Shown here: positions 19,239-31,344 of the stretch, piece by piece | How positions within the stretch are numbered: the first letter of the stretch is position 1 | Layout: the number at the start of each line of letters is the position of its first letter | From: Hippopus hippopus | Lineage: Eukaryota; Mollusca; Bivalvia; Cardiida; Cardiidae | Direction: 5' to 3' | Length of the DNA stretch: 64,000 nucleotides | NCBI GenBank assembly: GCA_946811185.2 | Contig: OX328101.1 | Location: 25,838,122-25,902,121 of the forward strand | The notes under the pieces: generated by a model | What the model saw: the letters and a program-made list of their open reading frames with translations, nothing else | Told to the model about the DNA's origin: nothing | The model's database searches: none | Translations under genes and position numbers: made by a program

Positions 19239-20099
19239 TCAGTACATGTGATTTTTACCCGAGATGACCTATAAATTTGTTAATATGAATCTGTGTGGTG
19301 CCAAAAGCATCTGCATAATTCATAAATAAAATCTGTCTATCTTAAATTTCCTACTCAAAGCAATAATAATATAATAATATTGCATGTACATATCGATTGC
19401 AAAAACACTGGAAAGCATGCTGCGTTTTCTTTCTTACACACAACATACAGATATTCCATCTCAATCTGTGAATAAAGTTCACGCAATATATCACAAATTG
19501 TAAAATTCAACAAACTTAATTTCAATGCATAGTCTTGTCTGTTCTTTTCATTTACAATATATACTACTGAGTTTTCATCATTATTTGTAAAGTAAAAAAA
19601 GATACTTGATAAACTAAACGATCAATACTAATCAAAACTTCCATACACTCCTCTTGTACAATTTCAAGATCAGGTAAGGCTGGACGAACGGTGATATTTA
19701 TTTAAATGTTAGGAATAAACTTGTGTCCGAAATTCTGCTTTATCGGCAAAAAGGAACAATTCCAAAACTAGTTGATTGATATTATTCCGTCATTATATGC
19801 CGACCAATTAATGAATTTTCCTTTGCACCTGTACCCGATTTATCACACTTGCAATTAAAATCAACAAAACCTGTTAAAAAATAATTGTATTCTTTATAAT
19901 TCATGCCAAAATTGATTTAATTTATCAACCGCTACAACATTTATCAGTTGTTGATAAGAACTAAAAATTTCAAAGTGGGACGTTTTGAACATTTTTTTGA
20001 AACAGTGGGACGTTTTAACCAAATTAGGGGGACGTTTAAACCAAAAGTGGGACGTTTAGACAGTGGGACGTTTTGACTGTGCAGGGATCTTATATACAG

Positions 20100-20252
20100 G
20101 GATAGGAAACGCGGTATAACTTCCGGTTATTCACTGTCTTCTTTCGAATTGACCGCAAAGGAAAAAACGGCGGCCATCTTAAATTTCGGCATACGACGGT
20201 CACTGTTTTAATCAACGTTTTGCTTGGTTATCCCATACGTCCTTCTCAACAG
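20100..20252 (+). promoter_or_regulatory. Promoter-like segment ending in a consensus 5' splice site
   Basis: Locally GC-richer sequence contains CGGCGGCCATCTT (YY1-like, minus orientation, 20168-20180) and ends CTTCTCAACAG|GTAAGT at 20252, a consensus donor. It could be a non-coding first exon on the plus strand, or the start of a minus-strand transcript. A weakly similar inverted segment with CAG|GTAAGT occurs near 26600-26690, so it may belong to a repeat. Confidence 0.35.
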
Positions 20253-20502
20253 GTAAGTTTCCGAATATTTACATGCTTAGAATATATGTAACATCAATTT
20301 TTTCGGAGATTTTGTTTTATATGCTTATTTTGGCGTTAAAAAATCATGACCTAATCATGTTTGCCCCGTAGGGGATGTTCGGCAGGAGGATTTAGTGACG
20401 TGCAAAAGTACTTTTTAAGTACATAAAGTAGAGTCCAAATAGTAACATGTTGGTAAAAATCACGAGATAGAGTACATCTCCTTGTATTAAAGCTAATTTT
20501 GT

Positions 20503-20795
20503 GCTGATTTTCGATTCCTAAGTTAGATAATTATGGGCTCAAAACTGGGCTATTTTCGGTATTTCATCACAAAATGGCGGACCAATGTGGTGAATTTGGC
20601 GGGACCCTAGTGATAGTTGTAGCATTCTCAATTTATTTTTAGAAATAAATTTGTTCAGATTTTGACATATTTATAAGCAGTAAGTATTTCTTTTTGTTTT
20701 TAAATCAAATCTAGTGATTTTCGAAGCTAAGGTTGGATAACTGTGGGCTGAAAAACTTGGCTATTTTCGGTCTTAATTGCAAGATGGCAGCCTAA
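20503..20795 (+). repeat. Diverged tandem duplication with YY1-like AARATGGCRGCC
   Basis: The block TTTTCGATTCCTAAGTTAGA ... GGGCTATTTTCGG ... AAAATGGCGGACC recurs about 210 bp later (TTTTCGAAGCTAAGGTTGGA ... AAGATGGCAGCC). Confidence 0.7.
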
Positions 20796-20914
20796 AAAGG
20801 GGTTATTTCAGTAAAGGTGGAAGCGCAGTACCGCACATTAGTCAATCAAAGCGTTGAGAACGCTGATGTGGCATTTGTCAAGGAAGCCACTGTGTAAATT
20901 TAATAATTTGAAAA

Positions 20915-22232
20915 CAGGAGGGCCATGATGGCCCTGGATCGCTCACCTGGGTCAATAGGCGAAATTCACTCCACGCGCGTAATTCAATTTCTGACCAATT
21001 GTCAGGTCAATTGAGCTTAAAATGTGGCCTCTGGAGCGTCCACAAGGAATTTCCTGAAGTTGACCTAGTGACCTAATTTATCACCCGATGTGACCCAATT
21101 TAGAACTCGTCAAAACATTTATCAAGACAAACATTCTGAACAGTTTTCAAGTTAATTCAGCAATAAATGTGGCCTCTAGAGTGCCCACAAGGTATTTCTT
21201 AAATTTACCAAGTGACCTAGTTCATGACCCCAGGTGACCCAATTCCAAACTCACCCAATATTTCATCAAGACAAACATTCTGACCAATTTTCAAGTCAAT
21301 TGAGCAAAAGATATGGCCTCTAGAGTGCCCACAAAGTATTAATTTAATTTAATCTTGAGACCTAGTTTATGACCCCAGGTGACCCAATTTTGAACTGACT
21401 GAACACGTTGTGCTCAGGTGGGCTAACAAACTTAGAACAGGTTCACTACATACGAAATAACAAAGCTCTATGCTTTCCAGTTTTAGAAAAGAAGAATTTT
21501 AAAGTTTTCCTTCTTTGTTCCTTTGTTCGAACTTGTGACCCCCGGGGCAGGGCCAGTTTTGACCCCAGCGGCATCATTGAACAAACTTGGTAGAGGTCCA
21601 CTAGGAATTGCTACATACCAAATATCAAAGCTCCACACCTTCCAGTTTTAGGGAAGAAGTTTTCCTTCTTTGTTCCTATGTTCGAAATTGTGACCCCTGG
21701 GGCGGGGCCAGTATTGACCCCAGGGGCATCATATGAACAAAATTGGAGGTCCACTAGGAGATGCTAGATGCCAAATATCACAGCTCCATGCCTTCCAGTT
21801 TCAGAGAAGAAGAATTTTAAAGTTTTCTTTCTTTGTTCCTATTTTCGAACTTGTGACCCCCGGGGCGGGGCCAGTTTTAACTCCAGGGGCATCATATGAA
21901 CAAACTTGGTAGAGGTCCACTAGGAGATGCTACATACCAAATATCAAAGCTCTACGCCTTTTAATGTCAGAGAAGAAGATTTTCAAAGATTTTGCTATTT
22001 TTTTCCTTTCTGCTGCCATAGCAACCAGAGTTAAGGGTGGAATTCAATCTCTTGAACAACTTTGGTAGAGCTTCACCCAAGGAACATCCCTGCCAAATTT
22101 CACCAAGATTGGCCCAGCGGTTTAGGAGGAGAAGATGCTTAAAGGAATTGTGGACAGACGGACAGATGGACGCCGGACAATGACCGATCTCAATACCTCA
22201 CCTTAGCACTTCGTGCTCAGGTGAGCTAAAAA
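20915..22232 (+). repeat. Dispersed 1.3 kb non-coding repeat with two internal tandem blocks
   Basis: Begins GGAGGGCCATGATGGCCCTGG and GCTCACCTG; ends GCACTTCGTGCTCAGGTGAGC. The first block (period about 150 bp, three units with GTGACCCAATTT) is followed by a second (period about 155 bp, three units with CTTGTGACCCCCGGGGC). A GACGGACAGATGGACGCCGG tail precedes the end. Confidence 0.82.
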
Positions 22233-23379
22233 AAAAAGAGAGAAATATTATTTAAATATTAACTTGAAAATCAACCTCCTAAGCAAATTAATACGTCTCT
22301 TTGGTTAAAGGGAGATTACTGGTGCCTAACTTTGCGTTATTTGTGTATTGGTGGTCTCCCTTTGATCTTTGAAGAGGAGTCAGGAGTAACGTCCCTTGAC
22401 GGAAGGATGCACGATGGGTAGAGAGAGAAGCCATGTAAATATATTGAATTCAATTAAGTTTATACCTGAATACTATGATTTTGAGATATCTTTGGCCGTC
22501 AGGACCTAATTCCCAACATTACAATAAAGTTTTCTTCTTGTAAATATTCATGCACAATCAAACGAGTAGCGTGCAATCATGGGACGAACAAGCCCAGGGA
22601 CGAACTGGTTTTGGAACGAACAACCCCGGAAGCAAAGCGGTCAGAAGACAAATTTTGTGCATATCATTGCGCCAATAGAAGGCTATGAAGAGGTGAAGCT
22701 ATTTTTACTCAAAAAGAAGTATTTCCATGATCGATAGCCTTTTGCAGTTTATTTCAATACGCCATTTCCAATTATATATCTGAGTGCTATTGAAAAACTC
22801 ATTTGTCTTGAAAAATTGAGTTTAATTGGGTTTACTTCCTTCGGTTTTGGACAAAATACCATACATGGTCTTCAAAATTCAATATTGAACATTTATTATT
22901 GATCTCATAGTGGCACTGTCTTCGACAAATGCCACAAAAATGATTTGATCTCTGATAGTTGGCCATATTCTGAACAAATTCCATTATAGTCTAACCATGT
23001 GAAAATAAAACCATATTTTGCAACGTAACTGAAGAATTAAAATGTTACGTTTTGTAAAAAGGAGAAATTTGAAATTCAGTTAGTTCTATATTTTTTTTCC
23101 AGATATGTATTCTGAGAGCACAAACACTTCAAAACATGGTTTCAAGAGCTGTCAACATACTATTGTGATGCATCCTGTGAACAGAAGAATGACATTGAAG
23201 ATGGTTTTGTAATTCTGCATAAAGTGTGCTAGTATAAAACTGAAGCTGGGCTTGAAAACTTGGAATATTAAAGACCAAATCAGCTGTGAACTGTACAAAC
23301 CTGCAAGAAAAATGCTAAAGTGAAATTAATGTATTTGAATATGAAAGCTGTGAGCTTCTTCTACCACCAAAGTATATTT
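22233..23379. other. Unassigned intergenic stretch
   Basis: No gene recognised. It contains three GGGACGAAC-like words (22578-22625), possibly one end of another iterated-word element. A pyrimidine tract plus acceptor at about 23100 (TTTTTTTCCAG) could belong to a non-coding transcript. Confidence 0.4.
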
Positions 23380-24370
23380 AGTATGTATAGCTCAATAAGC
23401 CACTAAAAGTATGGAGTTATTTAATTATCTGTGACAAATGCTACTATTCCTGAATCCTAAGTTTTCACTAACCTAGGGAATATCCATATTTCCCAAAACA
23501 TTGTGAACAAAGAAGAAACTACCGGTAAGTACATGTCACATTTTCTCATTTCCCAAGGAAAAACAAGTCTCCTCATTTCAGTTGCATTTCATTTGTCGTC
23601 TGCAAATGCTTTCAAATTAGACTTGTCCAAAATTTTGTAATCTGGCAAAAAGTTAAGGATGGAACCTTGCTCAATTTGCAATGTTTCACAACATTGTAGT
23701 TGTATCATAGCAGCCATTATACTTATCTATTTGTTTTTTGAATTTGCACAACTGTCTGCACAAGCTGTGTGTTGCTTTTCCTTATCAACATATTTTTTCA
23801 GGGAGAGAAGTATGTATCTGTGTTGTGCAAAATTCTCTGAGAATCATGATGTTGGTTTCCCACTACTCACACTATTGTCATAAAACACTAAAAGTACATG
23901 TATAAAATTTGACATACTTTTGGTTTCTTCAAACAACACAGTACATTCAGTATCTACAGTCTTATAAGCCACTTGTGGTAAGGAGTTATCTAATAATCTG
24001 TGACAGATGCCAGTATTCCTGAATCCTAAGTTTTCACTACCATGGGAAATATTTACACATATGAAAACATTGTGGGAAAAGAAGAAAATGTTGGCAGGCA
24101 TGTTCTCATTTTCTCAGCAAAGACATAAGTGACACATTTCATTTCTTGTCTGCAAATAATTCCAAATCAGACAAGTCTCAAATTTTATTGTCTGGCAAAG
24201 TGTTCCTGAAGGTTGGTTGCTTTCAACATTTTGCAATTGTATTACAGCAAACAATGCAGCTATCCATATTCCATGTATTACTAGAGTTAGGAATGTTTCT
24301 ACTTGAAAATCTCTGTTGAGGGAGAGAAGTATATTTTGGGCGTTTGTATGACATACACCAGGATTATAAT
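23380..24370 (+). repeat. Segmental tandem duplication, period about 565 bp
   Basis: Units start near 23380 and 23945. Both contain ATAAGCCACT, TATTCCTGAATCCTAAG, TTTCACTA, a decayed hairpin MITE in the same place, and GGGAGAGAAGTAT. The MITE was therefore present before the duplication. Confidence 0.82.
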
Positions 24371-25090
24371 GATAGTTTAATATATCAATAATATCTCATA
24401 TACACAATACTTTTACCATCATCATTAAATGCAACTTGCCACAGTGAAAAAGTTTTAGGAGATAAAAGTCTACATTTAATGGAAAAAGCATTTGCGGAAG
24501 CAACCAACCATTTGCATGTTACATTTTATCGCAGAAAGATTGGTCCTTGTGTCATACTGTTTTCCAAAGATATCTACAGTGGATTTATGTAAAATCAAAT
24601 TTATTAGGCATTAAGTTAAAACTTGCTAAAGGAACACATTTTTCAGCACCATTTAATTTTGTAACACACATGTAGCTCAATATTCATGGCTGCCTTGATG
24701 TTTTTAGTGAGAAATTTTAAAATACCGTATCAATTTCAACATAAACTTTCTGTGTACAGTGTGAATTTTTTTGAAAATTTAAAAAATGAAAAACATTTGA
24801 AGGAAAGGCAAAAACATAATATTTTTAATAGCACAGAAATCAGTTTGAAAAGAATTGATCACTGGCTGCAACTGGTCTTTTGCAAATGTTTTCCAATGCT
24901 GTCCACTGTATGAGGAGCGAAAAGTCAAATTTGTACAAAGTCCTACACAACTTATACTGTTTTCAAATTGGTCCAAAATCAAAGCTTTCAAAGTTATTAG
25001 ATAACCTTAAGTTCTCTGACACAGAATAAAAAAACATTATTAAAGAAGGAAAAATTGCTTGTCAAAAGCAACTTTTACTTTGCCACACTG

Positions 25091-25318
25091 TTAACTCTTT
25101 TTGAAACAACACAGAAGTAGACTTGTATGAAGTGAGAGCATTTACAGACAACAATTGAAATGCGACTCAAATTATGGAATTTGTCAATGATATAATTGAA
25201 AGCATTTGGTGAAAAGGAGAGAATGTTGGTAACCAGCATTTTCTCCTTTTCCTGCAATGTTTCCAAAAGGCTTCTTTCTGTTGGTCATCAGAACTCGGGG
25301 TTGTGTGGCAAAGGGATA
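25091..25318 (+). mobile_element. Hairpin MITE copy
   Basis: TTAACTCTTTTTGAAACAAC to GGCAAAGGGATAA. The right hairpin arm is intact; the left arm is altered. A more decayed plus copy follows at 25364-25601. Confidence 0.7.
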
Positions 25319-26970
25319 ATTGCAGATTTGTCTCTTTTTTTCTAATAATTATGCTACAGACTATTTTTTACCAAAGAACAGTTTTTTGGGGGCCTTTGGA
25401 ATCCCCAATTGAAAGTATTAGTAAACGACAACTGAAAGTAGATTCAAACGATTGGATTTTTTTGCATGGTATTGAACATTGCGGATAAAAATGCTGAAAA
25501 CAGGTACATGTGCTAGGCTAGCATTTTGTTCTTTTCCCACAATATTTTCAAAAAGCTTTAAATATTCTGAAGTCATCAAACACACAAGGTTGTAAGGTTA
25601 ATTCGAAATGATGCAATTGTGAAGGCCACTGTGTATGTAATTGATTCCAATGTATAAAAGTAGGAACAGAGTTGCAGACAGGTCCTCACACTTCACCAGC
25701 CTACTTTTTCAGAAAGTTCACCAATTCTTTCCATTTTGCAGGAAATTCTCCTTTTTTTCTGTCAAAGACAGTGATTTAAGAGTAGCTGCAAGCTGAACTG
25801 AAAAGGTACTGAAAGGTCAATTTAATGGGCAGTGAAGGCAATTTTCTGGTTCTATATGCCCTTTGTGTAGCTTGCTATCGAAAAATGGGTATATAACTAT
25901 CAACAGATCTCTGTGTTTACCGGCCTAATACATTGTACTACATACAAGTGAAATGTTTGTCACTCCTGATAACATGAGAAGCTTTTGACCTGACCAAATT
26001 GAAACATTTGGAGAAGAAAATCAGAAAAGAAATATTTAATTTCAATGATGCGTATTGTCTATAAACAGAAGAGGACACTACTGACAGTAGATGTGTCATG
26101 ACAGATACACAACTTGATATATCCCACTTGTGATCATGTCAAATACAGGTAGTGGACAAAAGCAGCCCACTTCCGAAACGTTAGACGGACTTAATCCTTG
26201 AACAGGCGACGTGTGCTTTTCCCGAATTGTTTGCTATAGATATCCACTGCAGAAATATTAAAATATTTTAAGTTACTACGAAAAAGAGGGTTGTTTCGGT
26301 AATGGGTCGTTTTGGCACCGGGCCGTTTTGATCTCCATTCACAATTTACACTTCGTGTGAAATAAAGACTGACAACATGACCTGTATATCTGAAACGCCC
26401 AGTTAGTCGACACTTTAAATTTTCCAGATAAAAAAAATAACACTTTAACTGAAAAAAAAAAACATAATAGAAAAACATTGACATAAACATTGAAACGCAT
26501 TTCATACTAAACGCTTCTTTGGCGGATATAAAAGTTGTCGGAATCGGCAAGGAATTATATTATCTGAAAGGAAGATAATAACTCGCAAGGAATGACAACG
26601 GATTATTGGATGCCGTACAGGTAAGTCAGTGAAAAATCGATAATTGGTCTTAACTCCAGTTGCGTTGCCTATCCCTGTGTATATACGATCCCTGGACAGT
26701 GGGACATTTTGACTGTAAACCCTCAGAACCTGTGTGGCCAAGATGACACTGGGTCCAAATGCCTTGTGACCTGTCTTTCGGTTTTCGAATTACTCTCTAT
26801 ATCCAAAAGTAATCAATGCAGTGTTGCTAGAGAAAAATAAAGGCATAATACCGAAAACTCCCCACCACTATACAATTCTGTGCATATACGTGGCGTTCTT
26901 TTGTGAGTAAAAAGATAAGAATTTAATGGAATTTGAGCTTCATTCCGTTATTAAACCAATATTCTACTTG

Positions 26971-27099
26971 GGGTGCATGGAAATACTGAATTACTCCTAA
27001 GATACCGAATTACACCGAATTATACCGAATAAAGTGTAATTCGGTATAATTCGGCGTAATTCGGTATAATTCGGCGTAATTCGGTATTTCCATGGACCG
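26971..27099. mobile_element. Element E: short CCGAATTA-word palindrome with 9 bp target duplication
   Basis: The arms GGGTGCATGGAAATAC and GTATTTCCATGGACCG pair. The interior is made of TACCGAATTACACCGAATT words at the left and complementary TAATTCGGTATAATTCGG words at the right. TTCTACTTG flanks it at 26962-26970 and 27100-27108. Confidence 0.82.
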
Positions 27100-27108
27100 T
27101 TCTACTTG

Positions 27109-28620
27109 ATGCTTCCAGAATGAATCTAAAATACAATTGCAATTCATTTGATGCACTATTGTGATTTTCATGGGTTTTCGCGATATAGTGGTGGGGATTT
27201 GCCGGTATTATGCCAAAATAAAGAAATCTATACAGTTACAGTAGATTCCAAATGAGAATGAGGGCCATATCAAAGCGAATCTTGAAAAACGTGTTTACTT
27301 GTTTTTCCCGGAAGACACGTAAGAATGGTCTCCCCTGCAAAATGAATTTCCGGAGATAATGTTTATTCTGCGGGTTATTTGCAAGCTCACTTCAAATGTC
27401 TGTTGTAGACGAGAGTGTATAGTGCTATACATACACTGATTGATAATTAGAAACTTCAAAATTTAAACGACGACATTTTTAAAACACTTTTTAAAATCAT
27501 TTATTGAATAATACATTCATTTTTTGGCTGAAATGTTTGTCTTTTAGTTCACAAATTAAAATAATCAGGTGCAGATTGGGAAAGCAGGTTTCATTTTATA
27601 TGTAGGTCTAAGTATAAACAATATGAAGTAACACAAGAAAAGAAAAGGAAACATTTCAATAAAATTTCAAGTGTTTTTATTAAGAAAGTTTTTCAAAGAA
27701 CAGAGTACTAAAGATAAATTCAAACATTTTATTTACTTTATCCAGTTTTCGTATGAGAACTTAAGTATATCAAAAATGTTAACACGCAGCTGTACTGCAC
27801 ATGTGTTTTTTGTCACAAATAGTAAATCTAAAGGTAGGCCTGAGTACATTTTGCACAAATGGTAATACTACAGCTCATTGGCCTAGATAACCTAAAACTA
27901 TGAATGGAATGAAGCATACAGTCTATATGGTATTGAAAAACCAGTACAACAACTGCTGGGCTGGAACTCAGAAATTGCTACTGGTATTTACAAACTATTT
28001 CTCCTTTTCCCACAATATTTTCTGTTCTGTCATAAAATCAAGTATCCTTTAAGAAGGAATTGGGTTAAAACATTGTGAAAAAAGAAGTTTTTTCTCATAC
28101 AAGCACTGACAACAACTAAGTGAATGTAAAAAAGTGGCACTAAAACATCAAGGGCCAACCTGAACATGAGTCAATATACTTTTGAAAACAAATTACAAAA
28201 AGAGATGCTATTACTTATATGAGCATCGACTTCTTTTATCACAATATTTTATTTCAATATTTTCCCTTATTATTACAAGCCAAATGCCTCAAAACGGAAA
28301 TGGAACTGGAGCAGAACTGCTGAAATATTGCTCTCTCAGAGTTGGGGCACTCAAATCTTTGAAAGCATTGGGGACAAAGAAGCAACCATTCATATGGGCA
28401 TGGTTGGAAAAGAAGACAATGCTGCCCCCTTTTTTTTACAATTTTTTCTACCCATCAACAACACATCCTTAATTTGTCAAATACAGAGGAGTCTAAAATT
28501 TTCTGGTAAAGGGATAGGAATGAATAGTACAGGCATGGTGTCAACATAGTCTTTTTAGTCTGACCAGATCAAGATTGACTGACTGAATGGTTTATTGATG
28601 ACATCATTAGTTGTACCGGT
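27109..28620. other. Intergenic, nothing coding recognised
   Basis: AT-rich sequence with one isolated hairpin MITE half near 27990-28025 and decayed pieces at 28390-28510. Open frames (64-96 codons) show no domain. Confidence 0.5.
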
Positions 28621-28809
28621 GGCAGGGGACTTGGACACTTGTTCACGGCTGTGGCAAATCATGTCACCCCAAGTCAAAGGCGGCTTGGAGTGACATGAAT
28701 TGCCACAGCCGCGAACAAGCTTCCAAGTCCATCATGTCACCCTGAGCCGCCTTCGGCTTGGGGCGACATGATTTGCCACAGTCGTGAACAGGTTTTCAAG
28801 TCCCCTGCC
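28621..28809. mobile_element. Large palindrome with nested inner copy, about 189 bp
   Basis: GGCAGGGGACTTG...GTTCACGGCTGTGGCAAATC at the left pairs with GATTTGCCACAGTCGTGAAC...CAAGTCCCCTGCC at the right. The centre carries a second TGACATGAATTGCCACAGCC arm and a CCTTCGGCTTGGGG loop. Confidence 0.85.
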
Positions 28810-29514
28810 TCCTGGCCATACAATTTTACAATTCCATCCTGTATGAAGTGGAATTTCCATTTTATGGTCTCACAAATTGAGTACACTAAGGAAATAGAAT
28901 TTCCCTCTGAGTGCTAATTCAATGAAAACTGATGTCACAGAACTGACGTCACAGAAACCCTGGTTAAATGTGCATCAACTTGATGATGTCACTGCAATAG
29001 ATATTCAAATATTTTTATTTAGACATAGATTTAAACAACTTGAAGGTAAGTCACTATGCATTTAAATGATTTGTTGGCAAAAAGAAACCACTATTAGTTG
29101 TCTCAAACGACCATTAGGTGATCCTTTTAATGTTACAATGAATGAGTTTCGACGCTTCACAATTTGCTTACCTGACAAAGTGATGGCTCGTTTTAACCCA
29201 GTGTATTTGTTTAAGAATAACAACAAACGATAATATGTGTAACTACATTAATTTATTTTCAAAAATAATCCATTCTTTCCGCTTTAATGATAACCATCAA
29301 TGGAAACTAGTAACAATATGGTGCAGCCTACTCAGTATGTTTGTCTTATGGGTGGCTCGTATCGATCTATACTGCCATTTTGGATGTTGTGTTGAAAGTG
29401 TAGTCGTGTATATGGGGCCCCCAAAAGGGAAACTGCTTTTACGTGGATTTTGCCAGTGTACAGTGTTCCGGGCATATTATCCAATCAGATTGCAAGAAAT
29501 TTCTTTGAAGTATA

Positions 29515-29717
29515 ATAATGTGTTTTATGCTGCTTTTGACATGACACAATCATATCACAGTCTACTATTTATTGGTTTCAGCTTTCCTAGGCTGGATCTC
29601 TGAGTATCTTACCCAAAGACACTTGCATGAAAGCCCAGAGCCTTGGATGAGGAATGTTACCAGGATGGCTGAATAACAAATCCCACATCTTAAGCTATGG
29701 GCCACTCAGGACCCCAA
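29515..29717 (-). mobile_element. tRNA-derived SINE
   Basis: The minus-strand head lies at 29690-29716 (GGGGTCCTGAGTGGCCCATAG). Body words match the other SINEs (GGCTTTCATGCAAGTGTCTTT). Box B is weak. Confidence 0.6.
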
Positions 29718-30244
29718 TAAGATATACAAATGCAACATTTTGTTTGTTGCAAGATTTTTCCATTCACCATTTAGCAGACAATCCTGTTTTTTTTATATGA
29801 CACATGATAAAGAAGAAAACAAAAGTCATTTGTGTAAAATTTGTAATTATCTTATGATATTTAAAAACATAAAAACATAATGGTCATATAATTATGGCAA
29901 TGCTTATAGAAACCTTTCTGAACTTAGTACTAATTCTTTGTATTGAAGTAGCATGCTAATTGGTAAATCAGTAACTTTTGATCTCCAAAAGAAAACTGAT
30001 TAACATTTGATGGTTTTGTAAAAAAAGACACTTAAAACAACCTCAATTGTAACAAATGAAACCTATTTTGAAAATGCATCAAATAAAAAACACAACTGCT
30101 TTTGATTCTTGACTAAAGCAAAGAAAAAAATTGTTTGTCTATGAAATCTAAAGTACGATCAAAATAGATCAAATTAAAAGATGTATAAAAGCAAACGAGT
30201 AACAATAAACACAATATTAAAATGACAGCCATTTCTGCAAATTA

Positions 30245-30678
30245 GACTTTACCAATGTTCCAGTGTTTTAGGACCTTTTGGAAGAGGGCTTTTGAAAACA
30301 CCAATGGAAACAGTAAAAAAAGCTTGCAACAAACATGTTCTCCCTTTCCTAAATTGTTGTGTACCTTTTCAACGGCAAATCCCATCATTTGAGCCATATT
30401 AGATTTATTGTCTGGATATACTTTCACTATGGACAGGGAAAAAATCTTATCATCAGGTACCAACTTAACCCTTAACACTTTACCAAACGCCAAATTTTCA
30501 ACTGGTCCAAATTGAAAGGATTTGCAGACCACATACTAAACGTGGCTGAAAATTGACTTTGAAAGGGTAAAAAACATTGTGGGAAAGAAGAAAATGCTGG
30601 TTACCAGCATTTTCTTCTTTTCCCACAATGTTTTCAAAATCCTTATTCCTCCGGGTTGTTAAAAGTCGGGATTGTTAA
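30245..30678. mobile_element. Two hairpin MITE copies
   Basis: About 30245-30470 is minus-oriented with an eroded stem. 30472-30678 is plus with an intact hairpin at 30568-30632. Confidence 0.75.
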
Positions 30679-30879
30679 AGCGCCAAATAAACCCACCGAA
30701 CATTTTCAGTCTAAAAATAAGACCCAAATAACTGAAGTTTCAAGGTTACTGTTCTCAAGAATGTCTCAGCAAAGCAGACAGTGTAGATTAGTGATCACTG
30801 TGCACATTTTGTGCTCTCTGATCTTGATCTACACTGGTCGCAAAGGCAACAATAGTCATGAAAGCATTGAAAGGGTTAA
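30675..30879. mobile_element. TTAA family 2 element
   Basis: Abuts a family 1 copy at 30675-30678. It carries the CAGACAGTGTAGATTAGTG palindrome and ends GAAAGGGTTAA. Confidence 0.65.
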
Positions 30880-30987
30880 AATACAAAATATTTTAAGAAA
30901 AGTACAAGAAAATATGATTAACGCTCAGAAGGCCAAATGAATCAAATGAACAATTCCAATGAGTGACTAACACTAAAATATTATTAT

Positions 30988-31214
30988 TTAACTCTTTACC
31001 AAATGACATAATTTTAGACTTGTCCAAATTGAAAGCATTTGCAGACGACAAAATAAACGTGACTCAAATATTGAAATTTGACTTTAGAAGAGTAGAAAAC
31101 AATGTGGGAAAAGGAGAAAATTCTGGTTACCAGCATTTTCTCTTTTTCCCACAATATTTTCAGACGGCTTCTTCCTCTGGGTTGTAAAAACCTGGGATTG
31201 TTTGGTAAAGGATT
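30988..31214 (+). mobile_element. Hairpin MITE copy, complete
   Basis: TTAACTCTTTACCAAATGAC to TGGTAAAGGATTAA, with the stem nearly perfect. Confidence 0.86.
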
Positions 31215-31344
31215 AAATACTTCTAAAAATACCTAACAGAATATGGGACGATGTAGACCCATATTTAGACCATATGGTCTGTGCAGTCATATAGTGAGCT
31301 AGAAACTGTGGACAGACACCACAAATTTAGACTATATTTTTTTC

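Larger units (their letters stand above)
15631..20080. mobile_element. Element A: 4.4 kb structure with CGTCCCAC iterated-word inverted ends
   Basis: The left array (15631-15768) has about seven AAAACGTCYCAC or AAAACGTCCCC words (CAGTCAAAACGTCTCACAG unit). The right array (19973-20080) carries the complementary words (GTGGGACGTTTTGACTG). The interior has no transposase ORF. It holds element B, two hairpin MITEs, a SINE fragment (about 17945-18010) and AT-rich filler. No clear target duplication was found. Confidence 0.65.

Noticed and set aside
20128..20178. Minus-strand ATG frame MAAVFSFAVNSKEDSE as a UTP14 start exon
   Set aside because: It ends in a stop with no convincing donor; more likely a YY1-like ATGGC site.
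26191..26741. Overlapping minus-strand ORFs of 119 and 79 codons
   Set aside because: No domain, biased hydrophobic runs from T-rich DNA, no exon signals, and part of the segment matches the flank of element A.
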